64,000 bases of DNA, taken from positions 645,001 through 709,000 of the forward strand of contig JACVTC010000032.1 of assembly GCA_016946835.1 (NCBI GenBank), in the 5' to 3' direction. Positions within the stretch are counted from its first letter, which is position 1. Each line of letters opens with the position of its first letter. Below, piece after piece: positions 12,858-26,382 of the stretch. Made by a program: the position numbers and the translations under genes. Origin of the DNA: Neocallimastix lanati (nom. inval.). Its lineage: Eukaryota; Neocallimastigomycota; Neocallimastigomycetes; Neocallimastigales; Neocallimastigaceae. A model generated the notes under the pieces. It ran no database searches. It saw only the letters and a list, made by a program, of their open reading frames with translations, and was not told the origin of the DNA.

Positions 12858-14203
12858 AATATTATTACATTTGTTTTATAATATATATAATAAAAATATA
12901 TATAACATGAGTAGTTTAAACTGAATATTAAATTCAAAGATTCTGCTGAAAGAAAATAAATTTTAATCCAACCAAAATAAATGTGATATGATATTTTATT
13001 AGTAAACAATGAAAAAATTCCAACAAAAAATAATAAATATTAATAATTATCACAATAATAATTATAATAAATAATTAAGTAACAAAAATAATTTTAAACA
13101 AGTAATAATAAATAATATATAATATATAATAATTATAAATAATAAAAAATAATTATAAATAATAATGAAAATAATAATTCTAAGAATAGAAGTAAAAATA
13201 AAAATAATTAAAATAATAATAATAAATAAATAATAAGAGTAAAAATAAGGTTTAATTTCTTTAAAAATCTCATGTTTAAACCAATGATAAGTAAAAATCT
13301 ATATATGATTTTATTATATAATCCAATAGAATAACTATATATATTAAAATTGAATACAATATAATATATATTTTTATTAAAACTATTGTATTTCTTAATA
13401 AAAAAATATCTTGAAATAAATAACAAGTTCAAATTAAAATTATATAATTAAATTGATAAAATGATTATTCATAATAAATAATTAATAATAATAATAATAA
13501 AAAATAATAGTAATAATTAATAATTAATAATTGTTGATTTAAAAAAGTCCTTAAATTTTAATTTATATATATATTTATATATATATATGTTCTTTTTTTT
13601 TTATTTTAATATTTTTTTAACACCCTTTTTATTTTAATTTTAATCTTCGTTTAAACGTCTTCTTTGTTATAAATAATATATTATTGATAAGTTATAATCA
13701 AATAATAAATTATTTTGGAATTTATCAATATTTATATCAATTTTAAAATATTAATATAATATCTTTACAATAAAAATTTATATTCAATTATATATATTAT
13801 TATTATTATTAATTTCAATATAAAATAAATCTCTAAAAATAAACAAACAAATAAAATTAATAATATTTATTAATCTGACAGTATAACTTCTAATATATTG
13901 AAACTTTTGAAACCAAATAAAATTATAAATTATTTTCATTTATATTATCAAATATAGTTTATACAATCACCACACTATCAATAACAATAACTGACATATA
14001 AATTATATTTTATATGTCAAAATAAATTTGTAAAATTTATTAATTTTAAGTGAAACATTCAAATATAAGAAATAATAATATATTATAATAAATTTTTTAT
14101 TGTAATAAAATATAATTATATTTAATAAAATAAATAATAAATATTTTATAATACCTTTTTAATTATACTATTGATAATACCATTGATAATAAATAAAAAA
14201 AAA

Positions 14204-14808
14204 ATGTCTCGATACTCTAATAGTCAATTTGATATTCAAAATTTGGAAATTTACAAAGAAGACGCTTATAACACTAGAAATAAAAATCAAGAAAAGATAA
14301 ATTATAGCATTTATAAAAGCAAATCAAGTGAATTTGATAGAAATAGAAGAAACAATAGTCTTGAAATTAATATTGGTAATAATACATTAGCTCCACCAAA
14401 AGCAAAGAGTGAAACTAGTTCTGTTATAGATGTTTCGGATTCTGCTTCTATAACTTCTTCAAATATTACTACTAGTAGTGATAAATTTGCAAAGACAAAA
14501 AAATTACAACAAAAAAGTAATCGTGGTAATTTCTTTTCATTATATGATATTATAGACCCTTCCATGTGCTTTCAAAGTTGCTATAATCATGCCTCATTAG
14601 TTAATAATGTTTATCCAAAAGGTCCAGGAGAAGAAGGTGCTAAATCAAATAATCTTTCATTTTTAATGTTTTATGCTAAGTCGAGACCACAAAAATTAAT
14701 AAAAATTGGAAATTATCTTGAAAAGAAAGCTAAAAGAGATATTTGGAATTCAAGACCAGAGTAAGATATTTATATATATTAATTTTATATATAAAGTATT
14801 ATTTATTA

Positions 14809-14839
<31 letters not shown>

Positions 14840-17800
14840 AAAAAAAGTTAATTAATTAAAATTAAAATATTTATATTAAAATTTTATTCATTAATTTCAA
14901 TATTTCCTTATAAAATATTATAATATATTATTTGAATATAAAATATAACATAGTTTGGTAAAAGTTACCCTTACAATTCTTGATTCTCTTATAAATACTT
15001 GTCCTCAACATATGAATTTAATTTCGAAAAATGCTGTAAATATATTTTATGAAATTCTTGTTTCTAATTTGGATTTATTAACTGAAGTTACAAATACTGT
15101 ATGTTGTTGTTTATCATATATTTAAAAATAAGCACATAAGCAAAAAAAAAATAAACCAAAAAAAAAAAAAAAAAAAAAAGTTAATAAAATTAATTAATAA
15201 TTATATATATATATATTTTTCCATATATAAATATATTTATACAATTGTGTTAATATTATATTAAAAAATAGTTTATGAATTTCAGTTCTAAACATGATCA
15301 TATTACACTTGATATTGATGAATCATTTCATGCTAAATATCTTCAAGTTTTAGAACAATTTTGCAAATGTTGTAGATTTGAGGATTCAAATGAACAAAAA
15401 AGAAATGAGTAAGTTATTAATTTATGAATAATTACATTGTAATCATAAAAATAATAGTAATTATAATGCAAATAATCAATATGTATATGTATTTTATTTA
15501 TTAATTATAATTTTTATTTTTAATTTTATTTTATTTTATTAATTTTTTTTTTCATTATTATTATTACTATTATTATTAATAGAACAAGACTAAATGGTTT
15601 AAAAGCGCTTCACTCTGTAGCTGCTTCAAATTCATTTTTAATTTCACCAAGAATTGATAGTTATCTTATAATTATTCAACCTTTGGTTGAAAACATTTTA
15701 ATTTCAAAAATAAGTTCAAATGTTAATATTAATAATGCAGACGAAGTTGAAGCTCATACTTTAAATAAAGATAATGTTAGTAGTGATGTTCTTGAATTAG
15801 AAAATTATTCTTTGAAATCAATATCTGAAATTATGCAAAAAGTTACTCCTGCAACGTTTGAAAAAATTATTAATCCAATTTATAGGTAAATAAAAATATA
15901 TATAAATAGTATAAATACCAATATTATTAATTAAATGATATATAATTAATTAAATGATATATAATTAACACTAATTTTTTTCTTTATTTTATATCTTTTA
16001 ATTTTTATTTTTTTTTTAATTTTTCTATAATATGTTTATAATATTTTATTATATTATTAATATATATGTACATATTTTATATATTTAAATAAATTTGAAT
16101 TTAAAATAATCAAGCTATATTAATGATAAAGATCAATGGTCATATCTACATTATTTAACAAAAATATTGAAAATAGCTATGGATTCTATTCAAAATCAGT
16201 ATCGTTATTTACTTATCACTTCTTTATTTAAACGTTTGAATGATACCGAATCTAATAAGAATGATATTAAAATTCAAACTAATATAATATTTGTTTTAAC
16301 TTTTGTTATTACATCAAATGAACGTTCTATTGGTTTAACATGCCTTGAATTATTAGATAATTTAACTAAGCATATTCTAATATCATTAAAGAATAAAAAT
16401 AATCCTCAAGAGGATATTGAAGTTTTCCAAAGTGCTGTTGTTGATTGTATTGGTTCTTTGGCAAGAAATATATTCTATCCAGAACAAACCAATGATATGC
16501 TTTCATTTTTAATTAACCGTCTTTGTTTTAATGGTACTGATCATAATAGCAAAAATAATTCTGAAAAGAAAAGCTTTAGTACAATTTCAAATACTTCTAT
16601 TAAAGATTTAGGTGAATATTTAAATGAAGAAGATATTATAAAATATAGAATTATTATATTCCATTGTTTAAGAAGAGTCATAGAGAATCGTAAAGTTTCC
16701 GATTTAAACGCATCAATTAATCAAACCCCAATTAGTATTCCAATTGAATTACTTACACCAACGGTAAGATTCCTTTTAACAGATTCCATTGAACAAAAAA
16801 TTGAATATTTTAACTTTATGGCTAGTGTAATACCATATATTTCTACTAGTAATAATTCTAGAATAGCTATTATTAATCATAATAAGATGATTAAAGAATA
16901 TCATTTAGTTATCCATGACTATCTTAATAAAAATAATTTAAAAATTATTGATTATATTCTTATCTATAACACATTAGTTGTTACACTTAATCAATTCCTT
17001 GATGAAGAAACATTTATATCAATACCAATAATTGATAAATTACAGCAAATGAAAAAGGAAGGCGTATGTGTTGAGGAACAAATTGTTTATCAAACCGTTC
17101 TTTTAAAGTATATAGAAAATATTGTTCAATTATTGAAGAATGATTCCTTACAACAATATATTAAAGAATTAAAGGATGAAAGAAAGAATAATGGTCATTG
17201 GGTAGAACTTAATTATGAATTAAAGGATATCTATGGCTATAAGAATAAAAGTTTTAAGGATTTAAACATCAGTCCAAATGCTACTCCTGTTACCGAATTT
17301 ATGGATTATAAGAAAATTAATGAATATACTAATTTCGATGAAGAATTATATAGACAATATCCAGAATTAAAAGAAAAGGGTTCTGATATTTCCTTTAAGG
17401 ATATTCTCGAGATTGTTACTGATAATAAAAATTACAAAAAGACCAATTCTATAACATTAGATAGTAAACATATTAAATTAGCAAATATAAATATACCAGT
17501 AAGTTGAATTATTATTAAAATTATTATTACTATTATTATTCTAATAATTATTATTATTATTAGTTTAATAATTATTATGATATTATAAATAAATAATATA
17601 AAATGTTTACATTAACGTTTATATATAATTATAATTATAATGAATAAATAGCAATTGGAATCAAAAATACCAGATTATATTAATATTGATGAATTAAAAA
17701 ATACATTAGATCTTAATGTTAAAAATGATCATAAATTAGAAGATTTCAGTGTTGAAGGTTATTCAAGTGTATGTATTTTTTTATGAAATAATATTTTAAA

Positions 17801-18157
17801 TAATAATATATTATTAATGTAAGTAATATGAACTAACTTTTTATATAATTAATTTAATTTTATAGAATAATATTTTATCAAGTGAAGTTAACAATTTATT
17901 AAATGAAATTGCTATGTAAGGATTTTAATTATTAATTACTATTACAGACTTATAATTATTATAATTTATTATTTATTTGTTAATTTTTTATAATTATAAT
18001 TTATTATTTATTTGTTAATTTTTTAATTTTTTAACATTTATATATTTATATATTTATTTATATTTATATTTTTATAATCATTACTGATTTATTTGTTTAC
18101 TATTATTATTTATTAATATTTATTAATACTTATTAATATTAAAAATATATTATAAAT

Positions 18158-18199
<42 letters not shown>

Positions 18200-18542
18200 G
18201 GTAAATACGCCAACCTCACATATTAAAAATGATAGTTCTAGTGATGAACCTTCATTGGATTCACCTTCTAAAAGTATTATTACTCAATCCACTGGTAATG
18301 CAACTATGGTGAATTATTCACCAACTAAATCTAATTTTTCACGAACCTCTGATAATAATAGTAATGATATTAATAAAGATTTATTTAGAATTAATGATTA
18401 TGAGAATATTTTACCTACAACTGAAATGATTCAACAACAAACTTTAGCTTATCCAAAAATGGAAATGAATAATCTTATGATACCAAATCATTCTGATTCA
18501 AGAACCCAAAGTATTTATATAAAAGAACCAGCACTTCGTTAA
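14204..18542 (+). CDS. EFR3: EFR3-family plasma-membrane anchor of the PI4-kinase complex
   Basis: EFR3 anchors the Stt4/PI4KIIIalpha complex (with Ypp1/TTC7) at the plasma membrane, where it makes PI4P. Eight exons join in phase: 14204-14760, 14954-15098, 15272-15408, 15583-15885, 16115-17498, 17652-17768, 17866-17915, 18200-18542; about 1011 residues. The diagnostic N-terminal block is present: a Cys pair (about Cys122, Cys126; a possible palmitoylation site by analogy with the family), then NVYPKGPG, LSFLMFYAKSRPQKLIKIG, YLEKKAKRDIW, and the helical repeat VTLTILDSLINTCP. Most of the rest is alpha-helical with no catalytic motif, as expected for the ARM/HEAT-like rod. Unlike yeast Efr3 it has about 120 polar residues before the Cys pair and a Ser/Asn-rich tail. 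The last acceptor follows a poly(T) tract of about 29 nt. The family call is firm; the function is inferred from it. Confidence 0.87.
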
Positions 18543-19185
18543 ACAAAGTTAAAAACATAATAAAATAAATAAATTAATGAAAAAAAAGAAAGAAAAAAAA
18601 ATAAATAACAATAAATAACAATAAAAAAAAATAATAAAAACTAAAATTATAAATAAAAAAAAATAATAAAATAAAATGATAAAAAAAAATAAAATAAAAT
18701 GATAAAAAAAAATAAAATAAAATGAGAAGTAAAAAACTATCGAAATCACAAATTAATAAATTAAAAATCCTCATATTACAAAATATATATATATATATAT
18801 TATAACTTTTTTTTTTTTTCTTTATTATCAATATAAATAAATATCATAATATATTCTATTTATTTATTTTTTTTTATAACTATTATTATTATATATATAT
18901 ATATATATTTTTTCTTAAAATTTTGAATTAAGATACTAATAATAATAATATTAAAATCTATATTTAATAAAATTATTAAACCAACAATTATTATTATTTA
19001 TTATTATTAGTATTAGTATTTTTTCACTTTATTCATTTTAATTAAAATATTATGTTAACTATGTTACTATATTGCTATTATATTGTTATATAAATAAAAA
19101 TAAAATGTCTATATTTTATATTATAAAATTTATTATTTTATTTGAATTTAATATATATATTTAAATAAGAATGAGTGTAATTTTT

Positions 19186-19219
<34 letters not shown>

Positions 19220-19820
19220 CTTATTTTTATTTTGTAAAGCATAATATGGATAAAACTAAAATAAAAAATATGTAATTTTTTTTGGTTTTATAAAAATATT
19301 TTTTAAAAAATATATAAAGTAAAAATGAAAATATAAAGAAAATAAATATAAAAAGTTTATATTAAAATTAAATTTAAATAATTATAAATTCGAATATTTT
19401 AAAACAATTAATTAGATCATTAGACATAATTAAAGCCCTTTTTATATATACATTATATTATATAAGAAAATATAAAAAATAGTAATTATAATGAAAATGA
19501 CATAAAAATGTCAAATTTAATGGGAAATTTGATAAATATAAAATATATCTATCTGTATATATATATATATTATTTCATTATTATTATTATTATTATTATT
19601 ATTTTTTTAATCTTTTATAATCTCATTTTTATCCACTTATATATTAAAATTTATTATGACATTCCTTCATTATATAAGAAATCTTTTTTTTTTTTTTTTA
19701 TTTTTTTATTTATTATAAATGGCAAATTTTTTTTCTATGTATAATTTTTATTTAATTAAAATAATAGATTTTAAATCAAACGTTTGAACTTACTTTTTCA
19801 TATAATAGTAGATAAGTTAA

Positions 19821-19853
<33 letters not shown>

Positions 19854-20009
19854 TATAATTATTGTTTAAAAAATAAATTTAAAAGGCAATATTATATATT
19901 TAAAATGTTTTTATTATTTATTCTTTATAAAATAATACCAAAATAGTTATTATCAAACTATTGATTCTGTAATAAAATGTTGATTTATCTTGCTCTTTTT
20001 TATTTTTTA

Positions 20010-20040
<31 letters not shown>

Positions 20041-22352
20041 AGAAAGAGAGATAATTAACTCTTGTATATATTTGTATACAATATTTTTTTTTTCAAAAAT
20101 ATCGAATTTCTTCATTAAAGAATTAATGAAATGGCTTTTTTAATTACTATTCAATCAAAAAATTTAAATGACTTTTCCTACTAAATTTGTATATATTTAA
20201 AAAATTGTAACCAGAATTATGCTAAAAATTAATTTATTTATAAAAACTTAATTTTAATATATTATTTAATTCTATTTAATTGTTTTAATTAAATGTAAAA
20301 AAAATTAAAAACAAAAAAAAAAAAAAAGTTTTATTATTTAACTATTATTAATATTATTATATAATTTTATTTTAATATAAATATTAGCATAATCTATTTA
20401 AAAATAAAAAGTAAAAAATAAGTTGAATTATTTATATAAACAAGATATAAGATACAATTTTTTTTTACCGAAACTATTGCGAACTTTTTTCTTTATTTAT
20501 TTATTCATTTATTAATTACATGAATATTTTTTTTTATAAAAAATACTCTATTAATAAAAAAAAAATAAATATTAGAACAAAATAATATTTAAAATAGTAA
20601 TGTGAAATAGAAAGTAATATTTAAAATAAAGTGTTTAAATAAATTCAGAAAAAAGTTCATATCCAACGAACCTCACCTCCAGATTATAAGATTTCTGTTT
20701 AAAGGGAATTCTTATTCAGGATTAGGGTTTGAATTGACTATCTGAAAGAAATTATGAGCTTTTATTAAATTAAAAAATATAAACTTTTTAACTTTATTTA
20801 TAGTAAATATAGTAATTTTAAAATTGATTCAATATTGTGCAATAATATAAAACAAAGATAATTAAAAAAAATTGAAAATTTCTTTGTATTTTGTTCTTTA
20901 CTCTATTTAATATATTTTTTATATATATTCGAATAAATATGGATTTATTGTTAATTTTTAATTTTTATTATTTTTTTTTTATTTCAAAATTAAATATTTT
21001 AAAATTCAAACTTTTTTTTATGTAGTACAATTTAATTTATATAATAAATAAAATATATAAAAAAAAAATCTTTTTTTTTAAATACAAAAAAAAAAAATAA
21101 AAATAAAAATAAAAAATTATTAATTATAACTACTGATTATGGTAATAATAAAAAAATGTTATATTAAAATAATTATTAAATTTAAATATAAAAATGAAAA
21201 TTTTAGTTTTATTTTTATTATTTTTTTATTTTATTTTTAATAATACTATACCTTTTTATGTTACTTCACTATTTATTTTATTTTATTTTATTTTATTTAT
21301 AAAGTATATTTTATTTAAATCAAAATTTACTAATGAAACAATTTTAAATAATTGTGTTATTAAATATAAACTTTTTTAAAAAGTATTAATTATATATAAA
21401 CAAATTATATATGGTTATATATAATTTGTTTAAATTAAATATTTAATATATATAATTTTAAAATTTTTAAATAAAATATATTTTTATATATAATATATAA
21501 AATTTTCAAAAAATTTTTATTAAAAATTTTTTTTTTTTAAAAAAGATAATAGTATAAATATGAATATTTTATAAAAATGTTAAATTAATTTGTAAAAGAA
21601 ATATATTAATGTAAATCTTTCTTTCTTTTTACTTTATTATAATATAATATGTATTGTATTTATACATATTTCTATATAGTATAAATAATAACCATTAAGA
21701 AATTAAATTATTTATGAATTAAAGGTTTATTGGGTAAAAAAAATAAATTATTAAAAAAAAAAAAAAAAAAAAAAAAAAGAAAAAAGGCAGCAGTAAGTAC
21801 AAAAATACTAAACATTATATAATTTTTAAAAAGTTTCATTGTTTCAATACATTTACTTTGTTTAATATAATCAATTTATATTTATATTTTTAATACCATC
21901 ATAATATCATATTGTTAATAATAATAATTTCATTACATTTATTATAAAAAAAATAAAAAAAAAAAAATTAGTTCAATTAAAAAAACGTAATTTTATATTT
22001 AAGAATACAAGCAAAATATTATAAATAAATAGTATTTTTTAATATATTTAGATTTAATCAGAAATATATTCATTAAATAAAATAAATTTTAAAATAAAAA
22101 TATATATTACAAATTTAATTTTAAATTCAAGTAAATTATATTGATGTTAATAATAATCATTAATTATAATATGAAGTAATAAAAAATATATAAATTCATA
22201 TATACATTAAATAAAATAAATTTTAAAATTAATTATAATATGAAGCAATAGAAATTGTATAAATCCATATATTAAAAGTTTATATTTATTATATCACAAA
22301 ATAATTATAAAATGTCTTTTTTCCTTTAAATTCACCTAACCTACAAATACTG
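18543..22352. other. Long AT-rich spacer between EFR3 and the LRR gene
   Basis: About 3.8 kb of A/T homopolymers and simple repeats. Short open frames such as 21194-21379 are Phe/Leu/Ile strings without a domain and look like chance. A small GC-richer patch lies at about 20650-20760 (see findings). No RNA gene could be confirmed. Confidence 0.6.
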
Positions 22353-22355
22353 AAT

Positions 22356-22423
<68 letters not shown>

Positions 22424-22523
22424 AATAATTATAATTATAATTATAATTATAATTATTATTATTATTATAATAATTATAATTATAATTATAATTATAATTA
22501 TTATTATTATTATTATTATTATT
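22353..22523. repeat. (TTTA)n followed by self-complementary TTA/TAAT repeats
   Basis: A clean TTTA array (about 22353-22398) is followed by two near-identical blocks, each a run of TTA, then TAATTA-type alternation, then TTA again. The blocks are self-complementary and could form hairpins or cruciforms. The array ends about 45 bp before the start codon of the LRR gene, so it lies in that gene's promoter or leader. Confidence 0.88.
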
Positions 22524-22567
22524 CAGCATTTTTCTTTATATATAGTATATTTTATATTATTTCAAAA

Positions 22568-23712
22568 ATGAAAATAAAATATAATAGTATATTTTTTATG
22601 TTTGGTTTATGTACCACATATGCTCAGAATCAATGTGATATCATACGAAAAGTATTAGAGGAATTAACTAGTAATACTATTGACTTTCCTAAAAACAAAG
22701 AATCCCTATTACATTGTTGTGGTGTAGACTATATTGGATGCAAGGGAAATGGAAAAATTTTCAATATGTAAAGTTTTATCTTACATAAATAATATAATAT
22801 AATATAATCCTAATTAAATAAACAATTTTTCCATTTTTCAAATCTTATATATATATATATATTCAATTTTTATTATTTAATTTGTTTTGTATTTATAATT
22901 TTATTATTATTTATTTTATTGTATTTTATTTTATTTCATATAGTGAACTTAACGGTGATATATTAAATATAAAAAATAATGTTCCTGAATCACTGACACA
23001 ACTAGTAGATATTGAAAGAATGTAAATATAATTTTAAATTATTTATTTTTATTTATATTTATAATTTAAAAATTAAAAATTTTAATTAATAAATAAGAAT
23101 TGATATTGATATTTATTTTATTCTACTCACATCTATATATAATAGAGCTTTTATAAATAATAAATATGAGAAGTTAACGATACCAAATTTTTTAAATAAA
23201 TTTCCAAAATTAGACACATTGTAAGATATTATTTCATAATAAATAATTATAATAATTAAAAACTATAAAATATATATTTTAAAATATACTTAATAAATAA
23301 ATTATATACATATATATATTTTAAACTATAGTGAAGTAACAGATAGTCAAATTTTTAATGAAATACCTGAAAGTATTGGGGAAATAAAAAATTTAAAATC
23401 ATTGTAAATATTGATTTTATATATATCAAATTATTTAAAATAAAAAATAATATATATATATATATAACTAATTAAATAAAATTATATCTATTTAATTATA
23501 TGAAATAGGGTTTTTGTAAATGATAATATTAAAGGTCCCATACCAGAAAGTCTAGGATCACTAACTAATCTTGAATCATTGTAATAACTATTTTTTTTAA
23601 AATAATTGATATATTTATTAATGATGATATATACACATATAATATATGTATACATATACATATTTAAATATAAATTCTTAAATTTTAAATTTTTTTGTTT
23701 TATATATTATTA

Positions 23713-23763
<51 letters not shown>

Positions 23764-24201
23764 GTTTGTTTTTTTTTTGTTTTTTGTTTTGTTTTGTTTT
23801 GTTTTTTGAAAATAGATATTTGGAAAATAATATCATTAGTGGCAGTATTCCCAATAGCTTTGGAAATCTTAAAAATCTACAAATATTGTAAGTAATTGTT
23901 AAATAAAGATAATAAAAATTTATTTAATTATGTAAAAATAAAAATATAATTACAATAATATTAATAAATGTAATAATAATAATATATAATAATAATAAAT
24001 AATAAATAAGTTTTTTATAGATATTAAATGATATTATATATGTTAACTTTTTTTTACTTATTTTTGCTTATATATAATAGAACTTTAAAAAATAATAAAT
24101 TAGGAGGAAGTATACCAACAGACCTAATAAAATTAAAAAAATTAGAAGTAATGTAGGTTAATCGTGAAATTAATAAATAAGTAAGTATATTTTGAAATTA
24201 A

Positions 24202-24236
<35 letters not shown>

Positions 24237-25280
24237 TGAACTTTCTGGAAATGCTTTAACTGAAGAGATACCAGAAGATTTAGGAGATTTAGATAAATTA
24301 AGAATATTGTAAGAATTTTATATATATATATATATATTTCATTTCAATATAATTAAAATATAAAATATATAATTGTAATATATAATAATTAATTATAATA
24401 AAAATTATACAAATATATATAAATACTATTGATATATATATATAAATAGGGATTTAAGTAATAATCAATTAACAGGTTCACTACCTGAATCAATAACAAA
24501 ATTGAAAAAACTTGAAAAATTGTAAGAAATATATAAATATAGTTTTTTTTTTTTTTTTTTTAAAAGAAAAAAAAAAAAAAGTGTAATATTTGTAATAATA
24601 ATATTAATACTATTATAATTTTAATAAATATAAATATATAGATATCTAGGATATAATAATTTTTATGGAACAGTTGATTTTGCTAATGAATTACCTTCCT
24701 TAAAAGAAATGTAATTATTAAATTATATTGATTTTATTATTATTATTTATTATTATAAAATAATTAGTTTATATATATAATATTAAATAATATATAATAA
24801 TTTATTAAATTTTATCTATATATTTATTTGTTCATTGTTATTATTAATATCATTATAATTACTTTTAATAGTGAATTAAATAATAGTGGTTTATTTGGAA
24901 TTCTACCGAATTTTTCTAAGAACGTTACTAAATGTTCCTTTTCTGAACAGGATATATGCATTGAAAAAAAACCAACTTGTGCAAGTACAGATTCACCATG
25001 TACACCAGAATTGCATAAAAAAGTAGAAGAATTTAATAAATATGAAAAATCAAGAAAGAGAAATGAGGGAATTTTTTCATCATCAAAAATAATTATTTCC
25101 TTAATAATTATTATTATACCACTTATTGGTATCGTAATATTTTTACGAGTTTATAAATGGTATTCTCTTAAAAAGGAAAATGATTTATTAATTAAACAAA
25201 TTGAACGTATTAATTCAAAAAATTTATATTATGATTCAGAAATTACGTTGAACGATCTTGATTTTACAAAGCCTATATAG
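22568..25280 (+). CDS. Secreted/type I membrane leucine-rich-repeat protein, one repeat per exon
   Basis: No enzyme activity is visible; probably a surface binding or recognition protein. Eleven exons: 22568-22767, 22944-23021, 23146-23220, 23332-23403, 23509-23580, 23816-23887, 24081-24152, 24237-24308, 24450-24521, 24642-24710, 24872-25280; about 420 residues, TAG stop. Residues 1-20 look like a signal peptide (hydrophobic FFMFGLC, then TYAQ). A Cys-containing cap (CDIIRKVLEEL...HCCGVDYIGC) resembles the LRR N-cap. About nine 24-residue repeats of plant-like type follow (IPESLGSLTNLESL.LENN). A Cys-rich linker leads to one transmembrane helix (about residues 369-390) and a short charged cytoplasmic tail of about 40 residues with no kinase domain. 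Every intron is phase 2 and falls at the same point in the repeat; exons 4-9 are exactly 72 nt. This implies growth by exon duplication. Confidence 0.88.
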
Positions 25281-25381
25281 AGAATATAGAGGGGAGGGGA
25301 ATATATTCTTTATAAAAAAAAGAAAAAAAAAAAAACCTTAAAATTCATATTCACATCTTCACCTTATATAAATATTTGAGG

Positions 25382-25420
<39 letters not shown>

Positions 25421-25934
25421 ATTATTTTTCAGAACTTAAAATTCATCAAAGAGTAATTTAAATATACTCATAAGTAAAGGATATAAGTTAAAAATTAAAA
25501 TATATCAATATACAGTCATATACTTCAACTAAAAACAATAAAAAATAAAAATAAAAATAAAAAATAAAAATAAAAATAAAAAAAAAAAATAAATAAATAA
25601 ATAAATAATATATAATATAATAAATAATTAAAAAATATATATATATATATATATATTAATGTAAAGTCAATTTTACCCATATTCTAATACATAATTTTTA
25701 ACTTTAAACTTTAATAATAATAATAATATAATATAATACTCTTTTATTTAATTTAATAATTATTTAATTATAGCATATTTTAATACCATTATTGTAAATA
25801 TATATTATATATATATTTATTTATAAAAACTTGTGAAGAAAAAAGAAGTTTTTTTAGGATAAAAAAAAAAAAAAAAAAAAAAACTACAAAAATTAAAATT
25901 AAAAAAATAAAAATTTATAAAGTAAAATACAATA

Positions 25935-25969
<35 letters not shown>

Positions 25970-26333
25970 ATAAAGACAAGAATAAGAAAATAAATAACAA
26001 AAAACAAAGCAAAATCAAAACCAACAAATAAAATGAAAAAATAAAAAATAAAAAAAAAAATAAAATGAAAAAAGTAAAATAATAATAATAATAATAATAA
26101 TATAAAAATAAAATAATAATAATTATAATTATTATTATAATCATAATAAACTATTAAAAAATAATATATTAAAATATAATATAAAAATATTAAATAATAT
26201 GATTTATTTGTTATATTTTCAATAAAAATAATTTTATTAAATTAAATTGAAAATTATCAATTTAATAATCATAAATAAGTAGAAGTTTAGTAAACAAATG
26301 AATAAAGAATAAATAAATAAATATGTGAAAGTG

Positions 26334-26382
<49 letters not shown>

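Larger units (their letters stand above)
11206..14203. other. AT-rich spacer between the retrotransposon array and EFR3
   Basis: About 3 kb with no gene I can support. The open frames here are Ile/Leu/Tyr strings produced by AAT and AAAT repeats. It contains trinucleotide and tetranucleotide microsatellites (listed separately) and must hold the EFR3 promoter near its right end. Confidence 0.65.

Noticed and set aside
21194-21379. Open frame of 61 codons starting MKILVLFLLFF, resembling a small membrane protein
   Set aside because: Composition is what T-rich DNA yields by chance (Phe/Ile/Leu); no flanking exons, motif or codon bias like the real genes.
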